A stretch of 49,940 bases of DNA from Sporisorium sorghi (Eukaryota > Basidiomycota > Ustilaginomycetes > Ustilaginales > Ustilaginaceae), in assembly GCA_023212695.1 (NCBI GenBank), contig JALCCG010000134.1, positions 7,334 to 57,273 on the forward strand, in the 5' to 3' direction. Below are positions 8,150-19,600 of the stretch, in pieces. Position 1 is the first letter of the stretch. Each line of letters begins with the position of its first letter. A model generated the notes under the pieces. The model did not search any database, was not told where the DNA came from, and saw nothing but the letters and a program-made list of their open reading frames with translations. The translations under genes were made by a program, and so were the position numbers.

Positions 8150-10975
8150 TCACGCAGCGACCACATCGACCCGAACCGTCGTATACAGCTCGACGACAAA
8201 CGCCGCCTCCACGCCCTCGCCATACGTCGACGCGACCAACCTGTACCTGCCCTGCGGCAGCTTGACCCGCTCGATCGCCGCGCCGCACACGAGGTCCGTG
8301 TAGCTCCCGCTGCTCGCCACTTCGCTCAGCTTGCCATCACGGTCTTCGACAAACAGCGCGAGGTTGACGTACGGCCGCACGCCGCCCTCCTTGTCCGCTG
8401 CAGCGTTCTCGACACGGATGCGCGCCACGACCTCCATCACCCCGCTACGGTCCACACTGAAGCGCCAGCTCGGGTTGCCGAAGTAGCCCTTACCCGCCGG
8501 TCCGCCGGCCGCGTTCCCGCGCCGCCACGCGGAAACAAGACGGCGGTGGAACATGCCCGCGCCCTCGTGTGGGATCGGCGTCACCTGCACCGGCCGCGTC
8601 GCCTCCACCCGCAGCGCAAACTCCCCCTGCATACCCGCCTCGAACGCCGACACCACCAAAGTGTACGTGCCCGCCCTCAGCGACCCCGAACACAAAGCCA
8701 GCCCGTGGTGGTACGCGCCGCTGCTCAGCACCACGTCGCCCTCAGTCACGTGCGTTACCCGCCCACTCGAGGAGTACGCCACCAACACCTGCACCGGTAC
8801 CGAGCGGTCTGCGCACTCGAGCTCCACGTGCACCTGCACCTCCCCCGGGCCCGAGGGTACAGCGAGCGTGTACTGCGGATTCGACATGAACGACGCTAGC
8901 GTCGCATTGCCCCCCGCCGTACGCGCTGTCCAGACGCCCGTGAGCGTCGAGCTGTACGGCAGGCGCGTCTGCAGTTCCGACAGCGTCATCGCGTAGCGAG
9001 AGAGCAGGCAGAGCGTGTAGTTCACGTCCCTGCTCGCGGTTGAGGTAGGGGCGTTGGTTTCGTTCCGACGCGAGACGACGATGGTGAAGCTAAGTTGTTG
9101 CTGTTGCTGCTGGTTGCAGTGTTGAGAGGGCTTGAGCCGTACCAGGCAGTGTGTGCCATCGACGTAGGCGCCTTTGTGCTTGGCCTTGTATAGAGCTGGA
9201 GAGGTCGAAGCCAGCTTCCCACTCTCTGAAGCTTGATGATCGTCTTCGAACGCATGGATCGCAATGTACTCTGCTGGCGAAAGCTGCTCCGGGCTCTGTA
9301 GCGACTCGGCTGATTCGTGCTGGCTCGACCGTGTGTTGGTGATGTGCCGTGTGAGCAGCAGCCAGATCTCGGCAGATGGATCGGCCGCCGTCGCACACGT
9401 GCTGCTGCTTTCTTCCACATTAGATGGAAGACTAACAGCCAGTCGGAAATGAGGATCCGGACGCCTCGAGTCGAACGAAGGTGCAGCCGATGACGGTGCT
9501 GTAGAGCAGCCGCGCCAGCTCGAGTGAACCGTGACGTTGTTGCTGAACAGATTCGGATCCCAGTTGAGGAACAGCGAATCAAAGTGGCTGCAAAAGTCGT
9601 CCCACGACACTGTAAAGGCCGCGCCTTGCTCGTCCGCCTCGATCGACATACCGCCCAACTGACCCTCAAGCGACCTATCTCCCTCATACGCCCTCTGCTC
9701 CTCCTCCACCGAAACAGCAATGCCAGGTCGAACACCAACAGCCGTCCGCCACGGATTCATAAGCTTGACATATCGCCGACTCCCACACGCACGCACATCA
9801 AGAATCGCATAGTTGTGGCTCGAAACCAACCCTGACTCGAGCGTCACCGCCTCAGCATCCTGATCCGCCCCAGCAGCACTTCTGCCCCTCCCCGTCCCCG
9901 CCGTAGCCATGCACTTACCCGCCTTCCAAGCGCCAACGAGCCGATCCCACGTCTTTTCGCGCTGAAACCCCGCATGGCGCAGGAAGACGTGCTCGGGCAC
10001 CCAACCCGTGAGGGCGTACAGGTCGATGCTGCTGTTGGAACCCGCAAAGTCGTAGCCGCCCATGACTTGAAGGTAGGCTTTTTCGAGGAGCGCAGGCCAG
10101 ATGGCCTGTCCGTTGCGCGAGGTCGCGCACATGAGACGATACCCTTGTGGCGGTGCAGCTGCGTCTGTGGTGGACGCCGTGCACGGATAGTAAGGCAGAT
10201 AATCGTCGATCGTAACAGTGCGTGGCGCGCCGTTGATGTGCAGCTTGACGCGGTAGCCCCCACTCGGGCTAGGCTGAATGCGGCCCGAAGCGTCTTTGGG
10301 GTACAGAGCCGAGGTGGCCAGCTGCCCACCAAAGTTGCGGTCGTGCTCTACCGCCGCCTCGAGCGCAGCTACGAACGAGCAGTCCGTGACGATATCCTGC
10401 ACAATGTCGGTGCCCCTGAGCTTGCTCGTCCAGCCCTGGTCTTGTGTCGAAGCCACCTCAGATGCACGCCTGTAGCATGCACCTTTGCGAAGCTGCACCG
10501 GCGAGAGTGGCGGTTGTGCGTCTTGCGTGAACTTGGATCCTGTCGCCGATGCAAGCTGAGACGAAGCGCCGTTCCAGATGGGATACCGAGCACCGTTGAT
10601 GAGGGACGAACTGACAAGGACGGTCGACTGCTCCTCTTGGCTCAGCGCATCCCGATCGACGGGGCGGACGTCCTTGCGACTAGCCTTGATCTTTTCCGCT
10701 CGTGCCATCACCTTCGTAGCCATCTGTTTCAGTCGTTCGCGTGTCTGAGCGGCACTTGCATTGGGAAAGCCGTCTGATGCTATGACGGCAACATCGTTGT
10801 GTTTGGCAGTAGGCAAGTTGCCGAGCAGCCAGACAAGCAGCTGACCAGCGCGGACGTAGAGCTCGAAGGCCTCCGAGTAGTTGCGCGCGAGTTCAGCTTT
10901 GGTAGCTCGTTGTGCTTGATCCTGTGCGTGTTTGAGCTTTGCGTCCCAGTCGGTTTGCGTGATGGGAACGCTCAT
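8150..10975 (-). CDS. RIM13: Calpain-like cysteine protease Rim13/PalB
   Basis: A 941-residue intronless ORF. An MIT domain lies at about 15-90 (AKLKHAQDQAQRATKAELARN, tetratricopeptide-like helices). The calpain protease core is at about 160-480, with the triad visible as Cys199 (VTDCSFVAAL), His387 (SSHNYAILDV) and Asn407 (LMNPWR). The C-terminal half carries two beta-rich calpain C2-like domains, one ending VHVELECADRS... and one near RFSVDRSGVMEV. In the ambient-pH pathway this protease is brought to endosomal ESCRT-III by its MIT domain and processes the transcription factor Rim101/PacC. The start is ATG 10975; the frame reads on upstream only from a TTG. It is convergent with DHX35. PalB proteins are typically 750-950 residues, so the length is normal. 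Confidence 0.93.
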   Translation of the reverse strand: MSVPITQTDWDAKLKHAQDQAQRATKAELARNYSEAFELYVRAGQLLVWLLGNLPTAKHNDVAVIASDGFPNASAAQTRERLKQMATKVMARAEKIKASRKDVRPVDRDALSQEEQSTVLVSSSLINGARYPIWNGASSQLASATGSKFTQDAQPPLSPVQLRKGACYRRASEVASTQDQGWTSKLRGTDIVQDIVTDCSFVAALEAAVEHDRNFGGQLATSALYPKDASGRIQPSPSGGYRVKLHINGAPRTVTIDDYLPYYPCTASTTDAAAPPQGYRLMCATSRNGQAIWPALLEKAYLQVMGGYDFAGSNSSIDLYALTGWVPEHVFLRHAGFQREKTWDRLVGAWKAGKCMATAGTGRGRSAAGADQDAEAVTLESGLVSSHNYAILDVRACGSRRYVKLMNPWRTAVGVRPGIAVSVEEEQRAYEGDRSLEGQLGGMSIEADEQGAAFTVSWDDFCSHFDSLFLNWDPNLFSNNVTVHSSWRGCSTAPSSAAPSFDSRRPDPHFRLAVSLPSNVEESSSTCATAADPSAEIWLLLTRHITNTRSSQHESAESLQSPEQLSPAEYIAIHAFEDDHQASESGKLASTSPALYKAKHKGAYVDGTHCLVRLKPSQHCNQQQQQQLSFTIVVSRRNETNAPTSTASRDVNYTLCLLSRYAMTLSELQTRLPYSSTLTGVWTARTAGGNATLASFMSNPQYTLAVPSGPGEVQVHVELECADRSVPVQVLVAYSSSGRVTHVTEGDVVLSSGAYHHGLALCSGSLRAGTYTLVVSAFEAGMQGEFALRVEATRPVQVTPIPHEGAGMFHRRLVSAWRRGNAAGGPAGKGYFGNPSWRFSVDRSGVMEVVARIRVENAAADKEGGVRPYVNLALFVEDRDGKLSEVASSGSYTDLVCGAAIERVKLPQGRYRLVASTYGEGVEAAFVVELYTTVRVDVVAA

Positions 10976-11424
10976 GTCCAAGCCTGGAGCGATGTGTGTG
11001 CAATCAGAACGCGGAGTTGCCTCTAGAAGCAATCAAGACTTTGCTTCCAGATAGCTTCGATCGTGCCTGTGCTACGAATTCAGTTGAAAGGTTTCAGTTT
11101 TGAGGCGGTGATAGTGATGGTGATGGTGAGCCGAGCTCGTGGTTGATGGTGGAGAGAAGCAAGAAACGAGGATGCGGCCCGAGCGCCAAGACAAAGGTGT
11201 GACGAAAGCGAAATGTGCCTTGGCCTGCTCGCGTGTGCAAAGTCCTCGCGAATTCAGGGTCCAATTCTTCGGACGGTGGCTCACACCCCGCATTGTCGCT
11301 CGCTCGCTCCATTCACAAGGTTTGTGGTCTGTTGAGTAGACTCAAGACAGCAGATCGCTTCCAAGAACACCGTTCTGTGAATGCTTCTAAGACAGCTTTG
11401 CTTGCATCTACATCCTTTTCGCCC
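10976..11424. promoter_or_regulatory. Intergenic region Rim13 promoter / Prp4 3' end
   Basis: About 450 bp on the upstream side of Rim13 and downstream of Prp4, both on the minus strand. It includes a GATGGTGATGGTGA-type repeat (around 11110-11130). No gene is seen. Confidence 0.5.
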
Positions 11425-13380
11425 TCACTTGGACACATGCGCAAGAAAGGCATGCTCGAGCGCATCCTTTGGCTTGATGCGCTTGGCCGGATCGAGCTCC
11501 AAGCAGCGATCCAGCAAATCTACAAAGTGGTTCATCATCTTGAGCTCGTCCGCCTTGAGTTGCTTGGCTGCTTCGGCCGGCAGCAGGCGCGAACGCAGAT
11601 CCGAAGTGGGCTTGTGCAGCATCACCCTCCGCACTACATTCTGCCCCGTGTTCTTGTCCGGCTCCAACGACAGAAACGCATTGGCATCGTCGAAATGCTG
11701 CTCGCCAAACTGACTCTTGCGGATCTGCTTAGAGGTGAAGCGTCCTCGCACCTCTTGCATCAAGAGAAGCATGTGATTGTTCGTCCTGCCTGGGAAGAGA
11801 ATCTTGCCCGTGGCGAGCTCGTACAGCGTACAGCCGATGGACCACACGTCGATCGCGCAGTCGTACGCCTGTCCGAGGATGATCTCGGGCGCGCGGTAGA
11901 AGCGCGAAACGAGGTAGGGCGTGATCGCCATCTCGCTGAGCGGCGAAGCGGAGCCCAGATCGCACAGCTTGAGCAGTGTCTTGGTGTCGTTGACCAACAC
12001 ATTGTCCGGCTTGATATCGGCATGGATCACCGCGTTCTTGGCGAGATGGGAAAGCGCAAGGAAGAGCTGATGCGCATACGCTCGCACCGCCTGCAGGTTG
12101 AGACCGACGTCGCGACCGTACCTTCGAACCACGTCGCGCAGATTCATCCCCAGCGACTCGAACACCATGCACAGGTGCCCCTTGTAGTCAAAGTGTCGTT
12201 CGAGACGCACCACATGCTTGCGATCGTCCGGATCCGCGTCGTTCAACTTTCGCAGGATGCCCACTTCCTTGAGCCCGGCCTTGTACATGCTCTCCTGCAC
12301 CCTGATGATTTTGATCGCAACCTCGCGTCCATTGTCGCGCAAGTCGCGTGCACGCACTACGGATGCAAACATGCCTTTTCCCAGCAAGGCAAAGATCTGG
12401 TAGCGCTCGTCGAGTGTTTCGCCCAGCATGACGCGCAGATAGCCTTCGGTGTCGTCCCAGTTGCTCGATAGGTTCGTGTTGTTGATCGAGGCTGCATCCG
12501 ACAGCGGCAACACTTTCGTGTGACTCGGCAGTACGGCAGTGGAACCGCCGCTCTTGCTCTTGGGCACGCGGATGATCTTGGTCCTCTTCTTGCCTGCGTC
12601 CGCCTTGTTCCCATCATCATCGTCGTCGGACAGAGCAAACATGTCCGTCTCGGCATCGTCTTCTTCGTCGGTGACTTCGATCTCTTCGTACTCTTGCTCC
12701 TCCTCGTCGGCCTGCTTTTGCGATTTCTCAAGCTGGGACTGGCGACGCTGTTCGAGTCGAGCGAGCTCTTGTGCGCGATCTGCGCCAGGATCGAGCTCGG
12801 CCGCAGAGGTTCGATCCGTGGTGGCGTCATTGTGGGCCGCGTTGACGTCCTGGCTTGAACTCTTGACTAGCGTGAAGCCAGATTGGCCAATACCGTTCGA
12901 GATGGGGCTGGATCGTGCCACATCAGATGCTTTTTCCGCATGGCCATTGGCTTCCTTTGGAGCGGCTCGAGGGAGGTCCCGATTTGCGGGATCGGTCAGG
13001 GTTGGAGTCTGTGAGCTGCTATACTTCTGCATGATAGCTTGCCGACGTTTTCGACTCTCTTCCAAAGCCCTTCGTCTCCTTTCTTCCTGATCGATGTCGA
13101 CTTCGTACTCATCGAGCCAGCTGTCGAGATTGGGAGCTACATCCTGACGATCGTCGCGGCTCGAAGTCTGTGCGTGTGGATCCTTTGAAGCGGTCGAAGG
13201 ACCCGGCGCTCGACTGGAAGCGGGAGTCACCTGATCGCTCTTCAGCCGTTTCTGAGGCGGCTCTCGGGAGGAGGAGGGAGCGATGTTCGAGGACGATGAG
13301 CCACGGTCACTGTCGCGGATGGGACGACGCCGTCCATCGTGAGAGTGCGAAGAGGCCGACGCCTGATGGTTGGAAGACAT
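11425..13380 (-). CDS. prp4: Prp4-type CMGC protein kinase
   Basis: A 651-residue intronless ORF. The first 320 residues are low complexity, Ser/Arg/Asp-rich, with an acidic stretch (about 215-260). The kinase domain spans about 330-650: Gly-rich loop GKGMFASVV, VAIKII lysine, catalytic loop HADIKPDN (about 453-460), DLG in place of DFG (about 473), activation segment ITPYLVSRFYRAPEI, and TLYELATGKILFPGRTNNHM. The HADIKPDN loop and the FPGRTNNHM motif are specific for Prp4/PRPF4B kinases. These phosphorylate Prp1/Prp6-like tri-snRNP components to activate the spliceosome; the family exists in fission yeast and filamentous fungi but not in Saccharomyces. The start is ATG 13380; further upstream the frame begins only at a TTG. 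Confidence 0.94.
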   Translation of the reverse strand: MSSNHQASASSHSHDGRRRPIRDSDRGSSSSNIAPSSSREPPQKRLKSDQVTPASSRAPGPSTASKDPHAQTSSRDDRQDVAPNLDSWLDEYEVDIDQEERRRRALEESRKRRQAIMQKYSSSQTPTLTDPANRDLPRAAPKEANGHAEKASDVARSSPISNGIGQSGFTLVKSSSQDVNAAHNDATTDRTSAAELDPGADRAQELARLEQRRQSQLEKSQKQADEEEQEYEEIEVTDEEDDAETDMFALSDDDDDGNKADAGKKRTKIIRVPKSKSGGSTAVLPSHTKVLPLSDAASINNTNLSSNWDDTEGYLRVMLGETLDERYQIFALLGKGMFASVVRARDLRDNGREVAIKIIRVQESMYKAGLKEVGILRKLNDADPDDRKHVVRLERHFDYKGHLCMVFESLGMNLRDVVRRYGRDVGLNLQAVRAYAHQLFLALSHLAKNAVIHADIKPDNVLVNDTKTLLKLCDLGSASPLSEMAITPYLVSRFYRAPEIILGQAYDCAIDVWSIGCTLYELATGKILFPGRTNNHMLLLMQEVRGRFTSKQIRKSQFGEQHFDDANAFLSLEPDKNTGQNVVRRVMLHKPTSDLRSRLLPAEAAKQLKADELKMMNHFVDLLDRCLELDPAKRIKPKDALEHAFLAHVSK

Positions 13381-14506
13381 GACGGTCGACGAGGATGAAG
13401 AACAAGCAAGCAGGGATGAGAATGGCAAAGAGGGTCAGTGAGCTAGTTTCGATACGTGCAAGTGCCGCGTTGCCTGCCGCCGTGCGGAAACAAAAGGAGG
13501 CGGCTGCGAATGCAGCTTAGCTGGCAGCGGCGGAGCAGCGCGTCGAATAAGAAGCTTGCCTTGGTGAAGCCCAAAAGCGGTAGATCCGAGGGCGACGTCG
13601 GATGATGCGACACGCTCAAAGCCAGGTGTGAATGGAATCGATGGAGGTGGTGACGAGAAGAACGAGCGACAATCGATCCTCTCGACCAACATCGAAATTC
13701 TTGACTTGATGCTGCGCCAAAAACCACGCAGAAAAGCCTCCACCTCGGCCTTCATCCGATGCCTGATCGACAAGCCGCTCGAAACCGAAAGCACAGCGAG
13801 CTCAAGACCGAGCCATGCCCCGAAATCGATTTGCGCCTAGGCAGGCAAGCGGATATACAGTACACAACACTGATTCGGATATATCGATGAGGAGACGGCC
13901 CGAAAGACAAGCGCTGAATCCTTCATCTTCGGCTTCGGCCTGTCTCGGTCGAAGCAAGGATCGACATCAGCAAGAAGGAAAAAACGTGGACCAAGGACGT
14001 TGTTGCGGAAAGACGATTTCGGCAAGCATGCGTCACAGGGTCCATCCAAGCCTCTTTCGCTTTCTTCTCAAAAGTCACATCGCCACAACGAGCTGCCGTT
14101 GACCTCTCGCCTCCAGCTGCAGCTCTGTAAGGAGCGCTGCTGCCACTACCGCCTCTGTTCACCCTTCAGCCATCGATTGTGTCGACAGATGGACAGGCAG
14201 AAATGTCTCGATGCCTCGATGCCTCTTGAGATGGTCTACAGCCCGCAAGATGGTGGGAATAAGGCCCAATCTCAGCTCAGCAGCGTGGTGGAAGTTGGCT
14301 CCGATTCAAATCGGTCAAGTTCGAACTTTGTGGCAGTGGAAAGAGAAAAGAGGCCCGATCTAGCCCCTCTTTCGTGCTCCAAAATCACAGTCCGCTCGCT
14401 GTTCTTCCAAAAAAAATCGATTTCGCCCGATGCCCACGAAAAATCAAAATCAAAGGGAATTCTCTTCTCTTCTCTCGTTCGGGAAACCAACACAGCCTGC
14501 GCAGAG

Positions 14507-14531
14507 CAGTCACAGCGCAGTCACAGTCACA
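14507..14531 (+). promoter_or_regulatory. Triple CAGTCACA (HomolD-like) cluster
   Basis: Three perfect copies of CAGTCACA begin at 14507, 14518 and 14524, the last two overlapping by two bases. The cluster lies 310-340 bp before the polyubiquitin TATA box. The octamer equals the HomolD box known from fission-yeast ribosomal protein promoters. Binding here is inferred from sequence only. Confidence 0.45.
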
Positions 14532-14843
14532 GCGGGCTAAGCACAGCCAAGCAAGCGCCGCACCGTCGATAAGCAAAAACGCGCATCGACTCAGCCAAAA
14601 TTGGCGGTTGCTGCGCTCTCTACCTCCACGCCCACTTTTTGTCTCGAATAAGCACGACTTCAGGCACTTCGCCAGTGTCTTTCTTACTAGAATCTCGAGT
14701 AGCGGCAGCACGGCAGTCACTCCCACACACACTGACGAGAAACCCTTGCTTCGCCTCGCTTGTCACAGAGCCTGCGCCCCGTGCGCCTTGTGACTGCGCT
14801 CAGGTGCCACACTCTCATCACGCCCGCTTCATATGCTGAGCCG

Positions 14844-14850
14844 TATATAA
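14844..14850 (+). promoter_or_regulatory. UBI4: TATA box of polyubiquitin
   Basis: The sequence CCGTATATAATCAAG contains a consensus TATATAA. It lies about 155 bp before the splice donor of the 5' UTR intron and 340 bp before the start codon, which is a fitting distance for a strongly expressed, stress-responsive gene. Confidence 0.65.
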
Positions 14851-15004
14851 TCAAGCGCTTGGCTCCCGTTCGCCTCTTCCGTTCGCACCATCACCGATAC
14901 CAGACCTCCTCTACACCGGTACCACTCTCACGACTACCATCATCCACTCACACAACATCGCTCTACCACACCTCGTTAGCATCTTCCGTTTGACACTCTA
15001 GCCA

Positions 15005-16108
<1,104 letters not shown>

Positions 16109-16666
16109 GCTCTGCTCGCTCTTGTGGGCGGTTCAGTTTTCGTCTTGATGTGCCCACCTTCCTCTTCATGATATGAATGCAAGTTACCCCGTTGTGCGAT
16201 TCTCGATTGAGATCGCCTCTACTTCTTTCCGCTTGTTTGTGTTTCGTTCGTGTGTCTCGTCTGAGTTTCGATTGTGCTCTTTGAGGTGACGATCGTGGTG
16301 TGAGACGCGAGATGCGGTTGCCGTCTGGCCGATGAGCAGCCGGATCACGACGACGCATTGCTCCGAGAGGCAGATCAGACGTCGATGCAGCAGACGTCGG
16401 GCTTATCCTTTCGCATCACACGTCGCTCGTCGGCGAGTTCAAGGATGGACGGCGAGTCGCTCCGTAGCTCATGGTCGACTGTAGCAGCATCGCATGAGAT
16501 GGAGTCAATGCACACTGCTCGGGGAGCTTCGAGCGACACTCTTGCTGCGCGTCAAGAGCCGGTCGGTTTCGCATCCACAAGCGTTGACCCTCACACACAC
16601 ACACCGCAGCTCGAGCGCAAGTTGTAAGAAAAACAATCGACATTGCCTCTGCGGCAGCAACTACCT
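16109..16666. other. Convergent intergenic region UBI4/dyn1
   Basis: 558 bp between opposing stop codons, holding the two 3' UTRs. Both strands were read for a continuation of the dynein heavy chain (stalk, microtubule-binding domain, AAA5/6) and nothing of the kind is present. A short (CA)n run lies near 16593-16604. Confidence 0.7.
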
Positions 16667-19600
16667 CTACCAGCAAAACATAATGCTCGTCCTGTTGAAC
16701 AGCGCCGGGCTCGCCGCCGCCTTTCCCCCCGTCCCACCTTCGGGCGGGTTCATCGTCAGCGTAACATGCAGGTTCCGCGTAATCTCGGCCCTGAAGAAGC
16801 CGAACAGCTCCTCCTCGGCATCCAGCATCAGACCCTGTCTCTGGCTGGCCTCCTTCAGCTGGCTGACCAAGCTCGCGTGCTCGTCGCCTTCGAACAGCCC
16901 GGCGACCTCGGCGTTCGCCAGCAGCGTGTTGAGCTTCTCCAACCGTGCGGCGTTGGACATCTGCGACTCGTCGATGGTCCAGCAGACTTTTTCGCCTTTA
17001 CACCCGACTCTGCGCAAAAGCGCGCGCAGGTCGTCGTCAAAGTGCTCCTCGGTGTACTTGTTCGACGTGCTGATGGCGAAGAGCGACAGGCCGCGCATCC
17101 ACGCGCAGAAGCGCGTGACGGTCGTGCGTCCGCTGCCGGAGGCGCCGATGAGCAGCAGGTGGCCCGCCGGCTGGCGCAGCACGCGGTCGCAGCTCAGCGC
17201 CAGGTCAAGCACGGAATCGTGCAGAACGAGCGACGCGTCCAGCTCCTCGTCCGAGTAGCCCTTGAGGCGTGCTTTGGCGTACTCACGCACGCTCTCGCGG
17301 TCGACGCTCTTGTACTCCTTGCTCAGCCAGTTGGAGAACAGGATCGGTCTCGCGAGTGCAGCTCCAGTGTCGATGGTGGGGAACCGCGCCGCTGCCACCT
17401 GGTCAATCTGCCCGTCCGTCCACACTTTCTCTTCCGTGCCCACCAAGCGGTCCTGGAACAGCCGCAGCCCCTCGTGCGCCCACACCCGCACCAGTCCCTC
17501 CACGCTCAGACTCTCCAGCGGCTTGATCGCCTCGTAGATACCGCGCATCCAGCGCGTCAGCTCTCGCGGTGAGTAGATGTAGTGCGCCTGGATATCCGGC
17601 GTGAATCGTCGCTGCGACGCCAGGTAGAAGTCCACCATCGCCGCCGTCAGCGGTTCCGCATAGCCGCGCAGGTTGGGCGTCACCTTGAGCAGCGCGCGGT
17701 TGAACGTGCCGTAGATCTGATTGAGCGAGATCTCGCCCGGGTAGTCGACCATGATGAGCGGCGCATGGCGCAGGAATCGATGCGACAGCGGGACGCGCCC
17801 AGGATCCGTCGGTGGGTTGCACGCGCCCACAAACTGGATGCGCTCCAGCTTGACCCACGCCTTGTCGCTGATCCTCCAGAACCCACCGCTCTCGACCAGC
17901 TGGCGCAGGAACGAAATCACCCTCTGCGTGCCGTACTTGTCCGTGGCCGGCAAGTTGATCTCGTCGCAGAACAGCACCAGCCATCGTCCGATCTGCGTCG
18001 GCGACAGCACGATCCCATTCGGCGTCTTGCGGTACTCGCAGTACTGCTCGAATGTCTTGAGGATCAGCTCGGGCGTAGTGGCAGACGAAAAGTTGAGACC
18101 CACCACTTCCATGTCCGGCAACTTGCGCAGCGCCGAAAACAGCGTCATCGTCTTGCCCGATCCGGGAGGTCCGCACAGCATCAGCGGCTTGTGCTCGGAC
18201 AGCCACGAGTAGAGCACATCCTCGTGTCGCACCGTGTCGATGGTCGGCACCACCACGTCTGCCGACGAGACAGCAGCAGTATCGATCTCGATCGTGGGCA
18301 CTTTCGACAGCCACGACGTCCACTCGACCGACTGGCCCGCAAAGCCGACATCGTAGTCGATGAGCGACGAACCGGGGCCCAGCGGCGGCAGGTCGACGCC
18401 TGTATGGCCACGCAGATACTCGCCCATCTCGGCACGCACGTCGAGCTTGGCATCGCCCGTGAAAGCCCACACGAGTGCGAGGAGCAATCGCCGCGTAGCG
18501 TACGCTTCGATCTGGTCTGCACCCAGCGGGAAGTCCGGGTGCTGCGTGTTGTAGTCGAGAATGTTGCGGATGGTCTTGTTGATCAGCGAGAACAGCGTCG
18601 AAAGCGCGCGCGCCTCGGTGAAGTCCATGATGTGCGGCACCGTCCTTGCAAACTCGAGCGCTCCGTTGACCAGACCATCGTCCTCGAAGAAGGGCGCCAA
18701 CGCATCCGCCACAGCCCTCTGCACCTGCAAATCGGGACTGACCTCGCTCGTTCCATTCGACGAACTTGCCGCAGCAGCAGCAGCAGCAGCCGCCCTGCGC
18801 GAAGTGACGGCACTCGCCAGCTCGTCGTCATCCAGCTCGATCGGCGTCGAACGCAGGCCGGTCAGGTACCTCGTGTACACCATCGATGGGCGAACAATGT
18901 CGTCGCTGAACCAGATCATACCGCAACGCGACACCGTGGCTAGAGTGGCATAGCGCAGCGACTCGACCTCGAACATGATGCGCACATTCGGAGGCAGGTT
19001 GAGACGCTCGCCATTGGGCAGCGTCAGCAGCTTGTTGTCGTCGAGCACCGAGTTGAGGTTCTCGACCCATTCCGGATCGACGTCGCCGTCGAATACGATC
19101 CAGTGGCGCTTGGTGCTCTCGCCACGCACATTGTCGATGATCTTGCGCAGCACTTGAGTGAAGAGGCCGTCGTTCCACTCTCGCGTGGTAGGGTCGAGCG
19201 TTCCGTAGAGGCTCTCCTTGGACACAGCTTTGGGATCGATGACGTACGACACGCCTTCTTGCCCCTCGAGCCGCTCCAGGGCGGCCAAGAGCACCTGCCA
19301 GGCCTGCGTCTTACCCGTGCCCGACGGTCCGACGAGCATGAGACCGTGCGAGATCTTTTGGATCTGGTAGAGCTGCAGCACCTTTTCAGTCCACAGACCG
19401 CCCTCGACCAGGTGTCGCTCGGCGCACACAGCAGCAATGTGGCCACGCAGCACATCGAGGTTGACCGGCTTGTACTCGACTCCGGGGAAGACGTCCGACA
19501 GCAGACTCTTGAGCAGCGGCACATCCTCGGCGATGAGCTTGGGCACGATCGTCTCGGAGACACTCTGGATCAAGATCTCTTGCTCCGACACGTCGATCGA

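Larger units (their letters stand above)
13381..15004. promoter_or_regulatory. Upstream region of Prp4 and polyubiquitin
   Basis: About 1.6 kb between divergent genes, without a believable ORF. On the ubiquitin side are three CAGTCACA octamers (14507, 14518, 14524), a two-unit heat-shock-like element GTTCGGGAAA (14477-14486), a TATA box at 14844-14850 and a CACC-rich leader after it. On the Prp4 side nothing specific was recognised. Confidence 0.6.

Noticed and set aside
16109..16666. Continuation of dynein through a spliced exon downstream of dyn1
   Set aside because: All three minus-strand frames were read; none resembles AAA4 small subdomain, stalk or AAA5.
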